From positions 5,008,501-5,072,500 of the forward strand of contig NZ_CP097322.1 in the NCBI RefSeq assembly GCF_023515955.1: a DNA stretch of 64,000 nt. The letters are read 5' to 3'. The translations under genes and the position numbers were made by a program. The notes under the pieces are model-generated. The model worked only from the letters and a program-made list of their open reading frames with translations. It did no database searches and had not been told where the DNA came from. Shown one piece after another: positions 18,684 through 27,002 of the stretch. The stretch's first letter is position 1; each line of letters opens with the position of its first letter. This DNA is from Streptomyces sp. RerS4. GTDB taxonomy: Bacteria; Actinomycetota; Actinomycetes; Streptomycetales; Streptomycetaceae.

Positions 18684-19663
18684 CCGCGAACGCCACCGGC
18701 GTCGGCTCCATGCCCGGCGGCGACGCCCGCGAGGCCGCCAAGACGGTGACGGGCTCCTTCGAGGAGTTCCCGTACCTGCCCGAGCTTCCCGCGCGCGGCC
18801 CCGGCGCCGACATGATCGGCCGCTCCCTCGGGCTGCTCGTCGACCTGTACGCGCACGTCGAACCCAGCGGCTGGCGGATCAGCGACCGCCCCGGACGCGA
18901 CACCCGTCGCGCCCGCTCCTGGCTCGGCGAGGACCTCGACGCCCTGGAGGAGTTCACCCAGGGCTACGCGGGCCGGCTGAAGATCCAGGCCGTCGGGCCG
19001 TGGACGCTGGCCTCCGCCCTCGAACTGCACGGAGGCGAGGCCGTGCTCCAGGACGCCGGCGCCTGCCGGGACCTGGCCGCCTCCCTCGCCGAGGGCCTGC
19101 GCGACCACCTGGCCGACGTCCGCAAGCGGATCCCCGGCGCCGAGATCGTCCTCCAGTACGACGAGCCGGCGCTCACCGCCGTCCTGCGCGGCCGGGTCCG
19201 CTCGGCCAGCGGCTACCGCACCTACCGGGCCGTCGACCGCCAGGTCGTCGAGAGCGCCCTGCGGGACCTGTTCGCCGTGCACGACGGCGAGGTCGTCGTC
19301 CACTCCTGCGCGCCCGAGGTGCCCTTCGCGCTGCTGCGACGGGCCGGGGCCGCGGGCGTCTCGTTCGATTTCTCCTTGCTCACCGAGCGCGAGGACGACG
19401 CCATCGGGGAGGCCGTCGAGGGCGGGCTGAGGCTCTTCGCCGGAGTCGTGCCCGGTACCGACGGCCCGTTGTCGGACCCGGGCGGTAGCGTCATGGGTGT
19501 CAGGAAGCTTTGGCGCAGGCTGGGACTGGCCCCGGGGACTCTCGCCGAGTCCGTCGTGGTCACCCCGTCGTGCGGTCTGGCGGGTGCTTCGCCCGCGTAT
19601 GCCCGCGCGGTGCAGGCGCACTGCGTCAGGGCGGCGAGGTCGCTCGCCGACAACCCTGAGTGA
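18680..19663 (+). CDS. MetE-like cobalamin-independent methionine synthase C-terminal domain protein
   Basis: A 327-residue protein resembling only the catalytic C-terminal barrel of MetE. It starts ATGVGSMPGGDAREAAKTV, and QAVGPWTLASALEL and YDEPALTAVL fall in the barrel. Metal-ligand-like residues appear in VVVHSCAPEVP (His and Cys) and VTPSCGLAGASP (Cys). The position of the usual MetE glutamate ligand appears to be Asp in GVSFDFSLL. Length and context argue against a housekeeping MetE, which is about twice as long. It is commonly annotated as a methionine synthase, and the methyl donor and acceptor are unknown. It is coupled to the preceding SDR. Confidence 0.75.
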   Translation: MTANATGVGSMPGGDAREAAKTVTGSFEEFPYLPELPARGPGADMIGRSLGLLVDLYAHVEPSGWRISDRPGRDTRRARSWLGEDLDALEEFTQGYAGRLKIQAVGPWTLASALELHGGEAVLQDAGACRDLAASLAEGLRDHLADVRKRIPGAEIVLQYDEPALTAVLRGRVRSASGYRTYRAVDRQVVESALRDLFAVHDGEVVVHSCAPEVPFALLRRAGAAGVSFDFSLLTEREDDAIGEAVEGGLRLFAGVVPGTDGPLSDPGGSVMGVRKLWRRLGLAPGTLAESVVVTPSCGLAGASPAYARAVQAHCVRAARSLADNPE

Positions 19664-19694
19664 CGGTCGAGACGGGGCCACGGGAGGACACGGC

Positions 19695-21896
19695 ATGGCA
19701 GCCGAACAGCAGGACACGGCAGTACCGACGGCGGCGCGCGAGCAGCACGCCCTGCTCGCCGAGCAGGTCGAGGAGCACCGCTTCCGGTACTACGTGAACG
19801 ACCAGCCGGTCGTCAGCGACGCCGAGTTCGACCAGCTGCTGCGCTCGCTGGAGGCCCTGGAGGAGCAGTTCCCGGAGCTGCGTACGCCCGACTCGCCCAC
19901 CCAGAAGGTGGCCGGGGCGTACGAGACGGACTTCGCCGCCGTCGAGCACCGCGAGCGGATGCTCTCCCTCGACAACGCCTTCGACGACGAGGAACTGTCC
20001 GCCTGGGCCGACCGCGTGGCCCGGGACGTGAACACCCCGGACTTCCACTACCTGTGCGAGCTCAAGGTGGACGGCCTCGCGGTCAACCTCACCTACGAGA
20101 ACGGTCGGTTGACCCGGGCCGCCACCCGCGGCGACGGCCGCACCGGCGAGGACATCACGCCCAACGTCCGCACCATCGCCGAGATCCCGGACCGCCTCAA
20201 GGGCGACCGGATCCCGGCCCTCGTCGAGATCCGCGGCGAGGTGTACTTCCCGATGGAGAAGTTCGAGGAGCTCAACGCCCGCCTGGTTGCGGCCGAGGGC
20301 AAGCCGTTCGCCAACCCGCGCAACGCGGCGGCCGGTTCCCTGCGCCAGAAGGACCCGAAGGTCACCGCGAGTCGCCCGCTGCACATGGTCGTGCACGGCC
20401 TCGGAGCCCGCGAGGGCTTCGAGATCGAGCGCCAGTCGCAGGCGTACGAGCTGCTGCGCGAGTGGGGCCTGCCGACCGCGCGGCACAACGTCGTGGTCTC
20501 CACGCTCGCCGAGGTGCGGGAGTTCATCGCCCGCTTCGGCGAGAACCGTCATTCGGTGGAGCACGAGATCGACGGCGTCGTCGTCAAGCTCGACGAGATC
20601 GCCCTCCAGGGCCGGCTGGGCTCCACGGCCCGCGCCCCGCGCTGGGCCATCGCCTGGAAGTACGCCCCGGAAGAGGTCAACACCAAGCTGATCGACATCA
20701 AGGTCGGCGTCGGCCGTACCGGGCGCGTGACCCCGTACGCGCAGGTGGAGCCGGTGACGGTGGCCGGCTCGGAGGTCGAGTTCGCCACCCTGCACAACCA
20801 GGAGGTCGTCAAGGCCAAGGGCGTGCTCATCGGGGACACCGTCGTCCTGCGCAAGGCGGGCGACGTCATCCCCGAGATCCTGGGACCGGTGGTGGACCTG
20901 CGGGACGGCACCGAGCGGGAGTTCGTGATGCCGTCGGTGTGCCCCGAGTGCGGCACCGAGCTGCGGCCGATGAAGGAGGCGGACATCGACGTCCGGTGTC
21001 CCAACGGGCAGACCTGCCCCGCCCAGCTGCGCGAGCGGCTCTTCTACCTCGGCGGCCGACAGAGCCTCGACATCGAGAACTTCGGCATGGTCGCGGCCGC
21101 CGCGCTGACCGCCCCGCTGGAGCCGGCCGAGCCGCCGCTGCTCGACGAGGGTGACCTGTTCGGCCTGACCATCGAGCAGCTGCTGCCCATCAAGGCGTAC
21201 GTCCGGGACCCGGACAGCGGACTGCCCAAGCGGGACCCGAAGACGGGCGAGGAGAAGATCGTCACGGTCTTCGCCAACCAGAAGGGCGAGCCGAAGAAGA
21301 ACGCGCTGGCGATGCTGGAGAACATCGCCGCCGCCAAGCACCGCCCGCTCGCCCGCGTCATCAACGGCCTGTCGATCCGTCACGTCGGGCCGGTCGCGGC
21401 CGAGGCCCTGGCCCGCGAGTTCCGTTCCATCGAGCGGATCGAGCAGGCCACCGAGGAGGAACTGACGGCCACCGACGGGGTCGGGGCGATCATCGCCGCC
21501 TCCCTGAAGGAGTGGTTCGCCGTCGACTGGCACCAGGAGATCCTGCGCAAGTGGCGGGAGGCCGGGGTCCGGATGGAGGAGGAAGGTTCCGGCGAGGAGC
21601 AGGGCCCGCGTCCCCTGGAAGGCCTGACCGTCGTCGTCACGGGCACGTTGCGGAGCCACACGCGCGACGGGGCCAAGGAGGCGCTCCAGAGCCGCGGTGC
21701 CAAGGTGACCGGCTCCGTGTCGAAGAAGACGTCGTTCGTGGTCGTCGGCGACAACCCGGGCTCCAAGTACGACAAGGCCGTGCAGCTGAAGCTGCCCGTC
21801 CTCGACGACGCCGGTTTCGCGGTGCTCCTGGAGCAGGGCCCGGACGCCGCCCGCGCCGCCGCCCTCCCGCTGGACGGCGAGGGCGAAGGGGAGTAG
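19695..21896 (+). CDS. ligA: NAD-dependent DNA ligase LigA
   Basis: Essential replicative ligase, 733 residues from ATG 19695 with GGGAGG upstream; the frame extends to 19497 but that part overlaps the preceding gene. In order: Ia domain (YHYRYYV-like FRYYVNDQPVVSDAEFD), adenylation domain with CELKVDGLAVNL (AMP lysine Lys 124), and OB fold. Next come a Cys4 zinc finger (CPECGTEL ... CPNGQTCP), HhH repeats and a C-terminal BRCT domain (LEGLTVVVTGTL ... KTSFVVVGDNPGSK). The segment after the zinc finger is longer than in many bacterial ligases and rich in charged residues (DSGLPKRDPKTGEEK). Confidence 0.97.
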   Translation: MAAEQQDTAVPTAAREQHALLAEQVEEHRFRYYVNDQPVVSDAEFDQLLRSLEALEEQFPELRTPDSPTQKVAGAYETDFAAVEHRERMLSLDNAFDDEELSAWADRVARDVNTPDFHYLCELKVDGLAVNLTYENGRLTRAATRGDGRTGEDITPNVRTIAEIPDRLKGDRIPALVEIRGEVYFPMEKFEELNARLVAAEGKPFANPRNAAAGSLRQKDPKVTASRPLHMVVHGLGAREGFEIERQSQAYELLREWGLPTARHNVVVSTLAEVREFIARFGENRHSVEHEIDGVVVKLDEIALQGRLGSTARAPRWAIAWKYAPEEVNTKLIDIKVGVGRTGRVTPYAQVEPVTVAGSEVEFATLHNQEVVKAKGVLIGDTVVLRKAGDVIPEILGPVVDLRDGTEREFVMPSVCPECGTELRPMKEADIDVRCPNGQTCPAQLRERLFYLGGRQSLDIENFGMVAAAALTAPLEPAEPPLLDEGDLFGLTIEQLLPIKAYVRDPDSGLPKRDPKTGEEKIVTVFANQKGEPKKNALAMLENIAAAKHRPLARVINGLSIRHVGPVAAEALAREFRSIERIEQATEEELTATDGVGAIIAASLKEWFAVDWHQEILRKWREAGVRMEEEGSGEEQGPRPLEGLTVVVTGTLRSHTRDGAKEALQSRGAKVTGSVSKKTSFVVVGDNPGSKYDKAVQLKLPVLDDAGFAVLLEQGPDAARAAALPLDGEGEGE

Positions 21897-22275
21897 TAAG
21901 CCGGGAGGGGAGTGACGCGCCCTGGGCGAACGGATGCGTGGCGTGCGGCCGTACGGGCGGGCGCACGCCGGGCGCGGTGTCCGGTGGTAAACGGCCGGTA
22001 CAAGGCTGTTCGAGGCCCGGTGACCTGTCGGATCATCGGATGGGTGACGGGGGGGTCCTGGTCCAAACTCACCCGTTCGGCGGATACCGTACTGATGAGG
22101 ATGGCTGGGTCGCATTCGGGCAACCACCGCCGACCGCTGCCCCTGGGAGCCTCTCGCGTCCTACTGTTGTGGGGTGCGCCTGTCGTGCACGGCTGCCTGA
22201 TGCGCTTCAGCCGTGATGGCATGACATCGGGGCCATCGCGTGACATCGGCATCGCCGGCTGTGAGAGGGACGGGC
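21897..22275. other. Intergenic region between ligA and the GGDEF-EAL gene
   Basis: The 379 nt contain no plausible gene. A TGACATCGG direct repeat occurs near 22222 and 22240. AT-richer stretches around 22085-22095 and 22160-22175 are candidate promoter elements for the downstream gene, but no clear -35/-10 pair stands out. Confidence 0.4.
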
Positions 22276-24477
22276 ATGAAACCCACCGAAAGCGCCGACC
22301 CGTCACCTGAATTCGGCGGGGACATCCCGCCCTTGCGGACGGGCCGGATCGGTGTCCTGGGTGCCAGGACACCCGAGACCCACCCCCTCGACACGAGAGC
22401 GGGCGGGACCGGACAGGGGCGGCGCACCGTGCTGCCCCTGATCGTCGTGGGTGTGTCCTTCGTGGTCCTGGTCGCCGGCGTCGTCGCGGCGCTGACCGAC
22501 CGTCAGTCCCTGTTCCCCGGAGGCACGGTCGGCTGGGCGCTGGCCCTGCTCACCGGCGTCATCGTCGGCCACCTCGTCGCCCTCGGACGCGACCGCTGGT
22601 GGGGCGGCACCGGATCGGGCGCCGCCCTCACCCTCGGCGTGCTCCTCCTGTACGGGTGGATCCCCGCCGGGCTCGTCTCGCTGGCGGTCGTCTCCCTGGT
22701 CGGCGCCGCCCGCCGGCACCGCTGGCGCCAGGGGCTGCTGCACGGCTCCGTCGACATCCTCGGCATCGCCGCCGGGGCCCTCGTCCTGGCCGCGTTCGGT
22801 GACGTCCCGACCGTGGAGGCGCCGTGGCTGCCGGCCGCGTGGGACCTCGCGGCCGTCCCCGAGATCGTGCTCGTGGCCTTCGCCTACCTCGCGGTGACGC
22901 GGCTCCTGCTGTGGTTCTCGCTGACCCCGCGCGGTGGCGGACTGCCCACGGTGGCCCGTACCGCCCTGCTGCGGCAGGCGCTGGTGGCCGCCGCCCTGCT
23001 CGGCATCGCCCCGTTGATCTGCGTGGTCGCCGTCAGCCGGCCCGTCCTGCTGCCGCTGTTCGCCGTACCGCTCATCGCGCTCGACTCCACCTTGTGGATC
23101 GCCCGTGCGCGGGCGGAGGAGCAACTGCGCGACCCGCTGACCGGGCTGCCGAACCGACAGTGGCTGCTGGAGCGCGCCTGGTCCGCGCTGGACGAGGCTG
23201 AACGTTTGGGCACCCGGTCAGCTCTTGTGTTGATCGACCTGGACCGCTTCCGCTCCGTCAACGACACCCTCGGTCACCTGGCCGGGGACCGGCTGCTCCT
23301 CCAGATCGCCGAACGGCTCCGCCAGGCCCTGCCGGCGGACGCCGAGGCGGCCCGGCTCGGCGGCGACGAGTTCGCCGTCCTGCTGCCCCTCGCGGACTCC
23401 ACCACCAGCGCGCAGCGGGTCGCCCGCGGTTTGGTCGCCGAGCTCAGCTCGCCGCTCGACCTCGACGGGCTGACCCTCGTCCTGGAGGCCAGCGCCGGCC
23501 TCGCCGTCTTCCCCGACCACGCGCTGGACGCCGAGGGGCTGCTGCGGCGGGCCGACGTCGCCATGTACCAGGCGAAGCGGGACCGCACGGGCGTCGAGGT
23601 CTACGAGTCCAAGCGCGACAGCAACACCCCCGACCGGCTCGGCCTCCTCGGCGACCTGCGGCGGGCGCTGGACGCGGGCGAGGTGGAACTCCACTACCAG
23701 CCGAAGGTCCGCTTCGACGGGCAGGTGGCCGGGCTGGAGGCGCTGGTGCGGTGGGTGCACCCGGAGCGGGGGCGGGTCTCGCCGGACGAGTTCATCGCGA
23801 TCGCGGAGACCTCGGGCCTCATGCCGCACCTGACGGAGTACGTCCTGGAGACCGCCCTCGCGCAGGTCGCCCGGTGGCGGGCGCAGGGCCTGAAGGTCCC
23901 GGTCGCCGTCAACGTCTCCCCGCGCGACGTCCACACCCCCGGCTTCGCCGGCGCCGTCGCGGCGCGGCTGGCCCGGCACGGGGTTCCGGCGAGCGGGCTC
24001 CAGCTGGAAATAACGGAGCACGTGCTGCTGGAGGACCCGCAGCGGGCGGCCGACACGATGGCGGGCCTGACCGGCCACGGCGTGAAGATGTCCCTGGACG
24101 ACTTCGGCACCGGCTACTCCTCCCTGGTCCACCTGCGGCGGCTGCCGGTCAGCGAGCTGAAGATCGACCGGTCGTTCGTGGCGCGACTGGCCGTCGACGC
24201 GCAGGACGCGGAGATCGTCCGCTGCACGGTGGACCTGGCGCACTCCCTGGGCCTGCTGGTCGTGGCCGAGGGTGTCGAGGACGACGAGACGTGGGAGCGG
24301 CTGCGGGACCTGGGGTGCGACGCGGTGCAGGGGTGGCTGGTCGCCGCCGCGATGCCGCCGCAGGAGGCCACCGCCTGGCTCCTCGCCCGAGGCGAACGCG
24401 GCTGGCGCCGCCCGGCCGACATCACCGCCGAACTGGCCGCCGCGGCCCCCTCGGAAACCTCGACGCCCCTGTCTTGA
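22276..24477 (+). CDS. rmdB: Membrane GGDEF-EAL c-di-GMP protein (RmdB-like phosphodiesterase)
   Basis: A 733-residue membrane protein. About eight hydrophobic segments lie between residues 50 and 275, followed by a GGDEF domain (RLGGDEF, Gly 362-Phe 366) and an EAL domain. The EAL catalytic set looks complete: GLEALVRW (Glu 488), NVSPRD, LEITEH, LDDFGTGYSS, LKIDRSFV and VAEGVE. No RxxD inhibitory site lies five residues before GGDEF. The position right after ligA corresponds, by memory, to SCO5495, named rmdB and described as a c-di-GMP phosphodiesterase affecting development. ATG 22276 has GAGGGA upstream. Confidence 0.88.
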   Translation: MKPTESADPSPEFGGDIPPLRTGRIGVLGARTPETHPLDTRAGGTGQGRRTVLPLIVVGVSFVVLVAGVVAALTDRQSLFPGGTVGWALALLTGVIVGHLVALGRDRWWGGTGSGAALTLGVLLLYGWIPAGLVSLAVVSLVGAARRHRWRQGLLHGSVDILGIAAGALVLAAFGDVPTVEAPWLPAAWDLAAVPEIVLVAFAYLAVTRLLLWFSLTPRGGGLPTVARTALLRQALVAAALLGIAPLICVVAVSRPVLLPLFAVPLIALDSTLWIARARAEEQLRDPLTGLPNRQWLLERAWSALDEAERLGTRSALVLIDLDRFRSVNDTLGHLAGDRLLLQIAERLRQALPADAEAARLGGDEFAVLLPLADSTTSAQRVARGLVAELSSPLDLDGLTLVLEASAGLAVFPDHALDAEGLLRRADVAMYQAKRDRTGVEVYESKRDSNTPDRLGLLGDLRRALDAGEVELHYQPKVRFDGQVAGLEALVRWVHPERGRVSPDEFIAIAETSGLMPHLTEYVLETALAQVARWRAQGLKVPVAVNVSPRDVHTPGFAGAVAARLARHGVPASGLQLEITEHVLLEDPQRAADTMAGLTGHGVKMSLDDFGTGYSSLVHLRRLPVSELKIDRSFVARLAVDAQDAEIVRCTVDLAHSLGLLVVAEGVEDDETWERLRDLGCDAVQGWLVAAAMPPQEATAWLLARGERGWRRPADITAELAAAAPSETSTPLS

Positions 24478-24507
24478 CGCGCCGCTCGTTTCTTGACGCG
24501 CCGCTCG
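24472..24507 (+). repeat. 17-bp direct repeat at the end of the GGDEF-EAL gene
   Basis: TCTTGACGCGCCGCTCG occurs at 24472-24488 and again at 24491-24507, separated by TT (19-nt period). The first copy contains the TGA stop of the upstream gene. This looks like a small tandem duplication. Confidence 0.75.
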
Positions 24508-24599
24508 CGCGGCTCGGCCCTGGCGGGCCTCCCCGGCTTCGCGCCGCTGCGCCGGACTCCGTCCGTCGACCGGGCGGGCGGGGTCCGGGGGAGTGGCTG

Positions 24600-24835
24600 G
24601 GGCGCGTCGTTGGTTGCCGCTGCGCGGGGCCGTCCCCTACCCGCCCTTCCTCCGTTCCCTGGGGCTCCGCCCCAGACCCCGCGCCTCAAACGCCGGCGGG
24701 GCTGGAGGGTGCCGGCCGGGCTGGAGGGGTGCCGGCGGGGCTGGGTCATGCCGGCTGGGCTGGGGCATGCCTGACGGGCGGAAAATCGGCCTCGCCGGCG
24801 TTTGGGGCGCGGGGGGTCGGGGGCGGAGCCCACGG
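24600..24835. repeat. Streptomyces-type intergenic repeat block with large inverted repeat
   Basis: The stretch contains GGGGCTCCGCCCCAGACC, then CTCAAACGCCGGCGGGGCT (left arm 24662-24703), and a near-complete inverted copy at 24789-24831 read as GCCTCGCCGGCGTTTGGGGC and GGGGCGGAGCCC. Between the arms are three or four imperfect GGGTGCCGGCNGGGCTGG-like units (24708-24772). Phrases such as CAAACGCCGGCGGGGCTGG recur at many loci in Streptomyces genomes in my experience. It lies between two same-direction genes and could act as a terminator. No protein is supported here. Confidence 0.6.
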
Positions 24836-24872
24836 GAGGGGAGGGGCTTCGCGTGGGGGCGGTGGCAAACCG

Positions 24873-24903
24873 TTTAGTGGGTCGGGGGCCCGGCCCCATA
24901 GGA
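24873..24903 (+). promoter_or_regulatory. Possible promoter of the gatCAB operon
   Basis: A TAGGAT hexamer at 24898-24903 resembles a -10 box and lies about 46 nt before the gatC start, with TTTAGT about 19 nt upstream as a poor -35. The region also has a GGGGGCCCGGCCCC self-complementary stretch. This is a weak call based only on base composition and position. Confidence 0.25.
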
Positions 24904-24948
24904 TTGGCACCGAAACCTACACACTCACCACCCCCAGAGGATCGCCGC

Positions 24949-25245
24949 ATGCCTGGCATCACGCGCGAGGAGGTCGCCCACCTCGCTCGGCTGGCACGTC
25001 TGGAGCTGAAGAGCGAAGAGCTCGACCACTTCGCAGGACAGCTCGACGACATCATCGGCGCGGTCGCCCGCGTTTCCGAGGTCGCCGACCAAGACGTCCC
25101 GCCGACCTCCCACCCGCTGCCGCTGACGAACGTCATGCGCGCGGACGAGGTCCGTCCGTCGCTCACCCCCGAGCAGGCGCTTTCCGGCGCTCCCGCCCAG
25201 GAGCAGCAGCGTTTCAAGGTGCCGCAGATCCTGGGGGAGGACTAA
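24949..25245 (+). CDS. gatC: Aspartyl/glutamyl-tRNA amidotransferase subunit C
   Basis: GatC, the 98-residue stabilising subunit of the GatCAB complex that converts Glu-tRNA(Gln) (or Asp-tRNA(Asn)) to the amide form. The sequence ITREEVAHLARLARLELKSEE and the C-terminal RADEVRPSLTPEQAL ... RFKVPQIL are diagnostic. The ATG at 24949 follows AGAGG. It is the first gene of the gatC-gatA-small protein-gatB operon, with gatA starting 5 nt after its stop. Confidence 0.95.
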   Translation: MPGITREEVAHLARLARLELKSEELDHFAGQLDDIIGAVARVSEVADQDVPPTSHPLPLTNVMRADEVRPSLTPEQALSGAPAQEQQRFKVPQILGED

Positions 25246-25250
25246 TCATC

Positions 25251-26744
25251 ATGATCGACATCATCAGGCTCACGGCCGCCCAGACCGCCGAGAAGATCGC
25301 CTCCGGCGAACTGACGGCCGTCGAGGTCACCGAGGCCCACCTGGCCCGCATCGACGCCACCGACGAGAAGGTCCACGCCTTCCTGCACGTCGACCGCGAA
25401 GGCGCCCTCGCCCAGGCCCGCGCCGTAGACGCCAAGCGCGAGGCCGGCGAGAAGCTCGGCCCGCTGGCCGGCGTCCCGCTCGCCCTCAAGGACATCTTCA
25501 CCACCGTCGGGGTCCCGACCACCGTCGGTTCGAAGATCCTCGAAGGCTGGATCCCGCCGTACGACGCCACCCTGACGCGCAAGCTGAAGGAAGCCGACGT
25601 CGTCATCCTCGGCAAGACCAACATGGACGAGTTCGCCATGGGGTCCTCCACCGAGAACAGCGCCTACGGCCCCACCGGCAACCCCTGGGACCTCACCCGC
25701 ATCCCCGGCGGCTCGGGCGGCGGCAGCGCGGCGGCCCTCGCCGCGTTCCAGGCCCCCCTGGCCATCGGCACGGACACCGGCGGTTCCATCCGTCAGCCCG
25801 CCGCCGTCACCGGCACCGTCGGCGTGAAGCCCACGTACGGCGGCGTCTCCCGCTACGGCATGGTGGCGTTCTCGTCCTCCCTCGACCAGGGCGGCCCGTG
25901 CGCCCGTACGGTCCTGGACGCGGCGCTCCTGCACGAGGTCATCGCCGGCCACGACCCGCTGGACTCCACCTCCATCGACGCCCCGGTCCCGCCGGTCGTC
26001 GAGGCGGCCCGCAACGGCTCCGTCGCCGGCATGCGCGTCGGTGTCGTCAAGCAGTTCGCCGGCGAGGGCTACCAGGCCGGCGTCGTCCAGCGCTTCAACG
26101 AGTCCGTCGAGCTCCTCAAGGAGCTCGGCGCCGAGATCGTCGAGCTGGACTGTCCGTCCTTCGACCTCGCGATGGCCGCGTACTACCTGATCGCGCCGTC
26201 CGAGTGCTCCTCCAACCTCGCCCGCTTCGACGCCATGCGCTACGGCCTGCGCGTCGGCGACGACGGCACCAAGTCCGCCGAGGACGTCACCGCCCTGACC
26301 CGCGAAGCCGGCTTCGGCGACGAGGTCAAGCGTCGCATCATCCTCGGTACGTACGCGCTCAGCTCCGGCTACTACGACGCGTACTACGGCTCCGCCCAGA
26401 AGGTCCGCACGCTCATCACGAAGGACTTCGAGAAGTCCTTCGAGCAGGTCGACGTGATCGTCTCCCCGACGACCCCGACCACCGCCTTCGCCATCGGTGA
26501 GCGCACCGACGACCCGCTGGCGATGTACCTCGCGGACCTGTGCACCATCCCGACCAACCTGGCCGGCAACTCCGCCATGTCGCTCCCCTGCGGCCTGGCA
26601 CCGGAGGACGGTCTTCCCGTCGGACTGCAGATCATCGCCCCTGCGATGAAGGACGACCGCCTGTACAAGGTCGGTGCCGCCGTAGAGGCCGCCTTCGTCG
26701 AGCGCTGGGGTCACCCGCTGCTTGAGGAGGCACCGTCGCTGTGA
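25251..26744 (+). CDS. gatA: Aspartyl/glutamyl-tRNA amidotransferase subunit A
   Basis: Amidase subunit that releases ammonia from glutamine, 497 residues. The Ser-cisSer-Lys triad is visible: Lys 80 in LALKDIFT, Ser 155 in PGGSGGGSA and Ser 179 in GTDTGGSIRQP. The ATG at 25251 has GGGGGAGG just upstream. A long open extension to 23751 is spurious because it crosses the intergenic repeat and the GGDEF-EAL gene. Its stop overlaps the next GTG by 4 nt. Confidence 0.97.
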   Translation: MIDIIRLTAAQTAEKIASGELTAVEVTEAHLARIDATDEKVHAFLHVDREGALAQARAVDAKREAGEKLGPLAGVPLALKDIFTTVGVPTTVGSKILEGWIPPYDATLTRKLKEADVVILGKTNMDEFAMGSSTENSAYGPTGNPWDLTRIPGGSGGGSAAALAAFQAPLAIGTDTGGSIRQPAAVTGTVGVKPTYGGVSRYGMVAFSSSLDQGGPCARTVLDAALLHEVIAGHDPLDSTSIDAPVPPVVEAARNGSVAGMRVGVVKQFAGEGYQAGVVQRFNESVELLKELGAEIVELDCPSFDLAMAAYYLIAPSECSSNLARFDAMRYGLRVGDDGTKSAEDVTALTREAGFGDEVKRRIILGTYALSSGYYDAYYGSAQKVRTLITKDFEKSFEQVDVIVSPTTPTTAFAIGERTDDPLAMYLADLCTIPTNLAGNSAMSLPCGLAPEDGLPVGLQIIAPAMKDDRLYKVGAAVEAAFVERWGHPLLEEAPSL

Positions 26745-26986
26745 GTGGAAGCGCACTGTCCAAGGCCAAGGGCTTCAAGAAGTCCAAGTCCGGCACCTAC
26801 CTGTCGATCGGCACCACCGCCTTCGGTGCCATCAGCGTGATCAAGCAGGCCCGCAAGGCCCGCACCGAGCACGACACGCTGCAGCTGGTCGACGCCGTCG
26901 TGTCCGCCGCCGCCATCGTCACCGGCCTCGCGATCCTGTACCGCGAGCTGAAGCGCCTGGGCAACGACGACGTCCTGCTGGGCTGA
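26741..26986 (+). CDS. Small membrane protein between gatA and gatB
   Basis: An 81-residue protein translated from a GTG that overlaps the gatA stop (GTGA), so it is coupled to GatA synthesis. It has a Lys-rich N-terminus (SKAKGFKKSKSG) and two likely membrane segments (about 20-36 and 49-67), ending in a charged tail. It has no catalytic motif and I do not recognise a characterised family. The conserved location, as I recall it, inside the gatCAB operon of Streptomyces suggests a real gene. Whether it has anything to do with tRNA amidation is unknown. Confidence 0.8.
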   Translation: MSGSALSKAKGFKKSKSGTYLSIGTTAFGAISVIKQARKARTEHDTLQLVDAVVSAAAIVTGLAILYRELKRLGNDDVLLG

Positions 26987-27002
26987 GAGGGAAAGTTTCA
27001 CC

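Noticed and set aside
24708..24772. GGGTGCCGGC-type units considered as a CRISPR array
   Set aside because: The units are short, imperfect, adjacent without unique spacers, and no cas genes are in the window.
23751..25250. Possible N-terminal extension of GatA fused to upstream sequence
   Set aside because: The open frame crosses the end of the GGDEF-EAL gene, the intergenic repeat block and gatC. GatA starts at the ATG at 25251 with a strong ribosome site and normal length.
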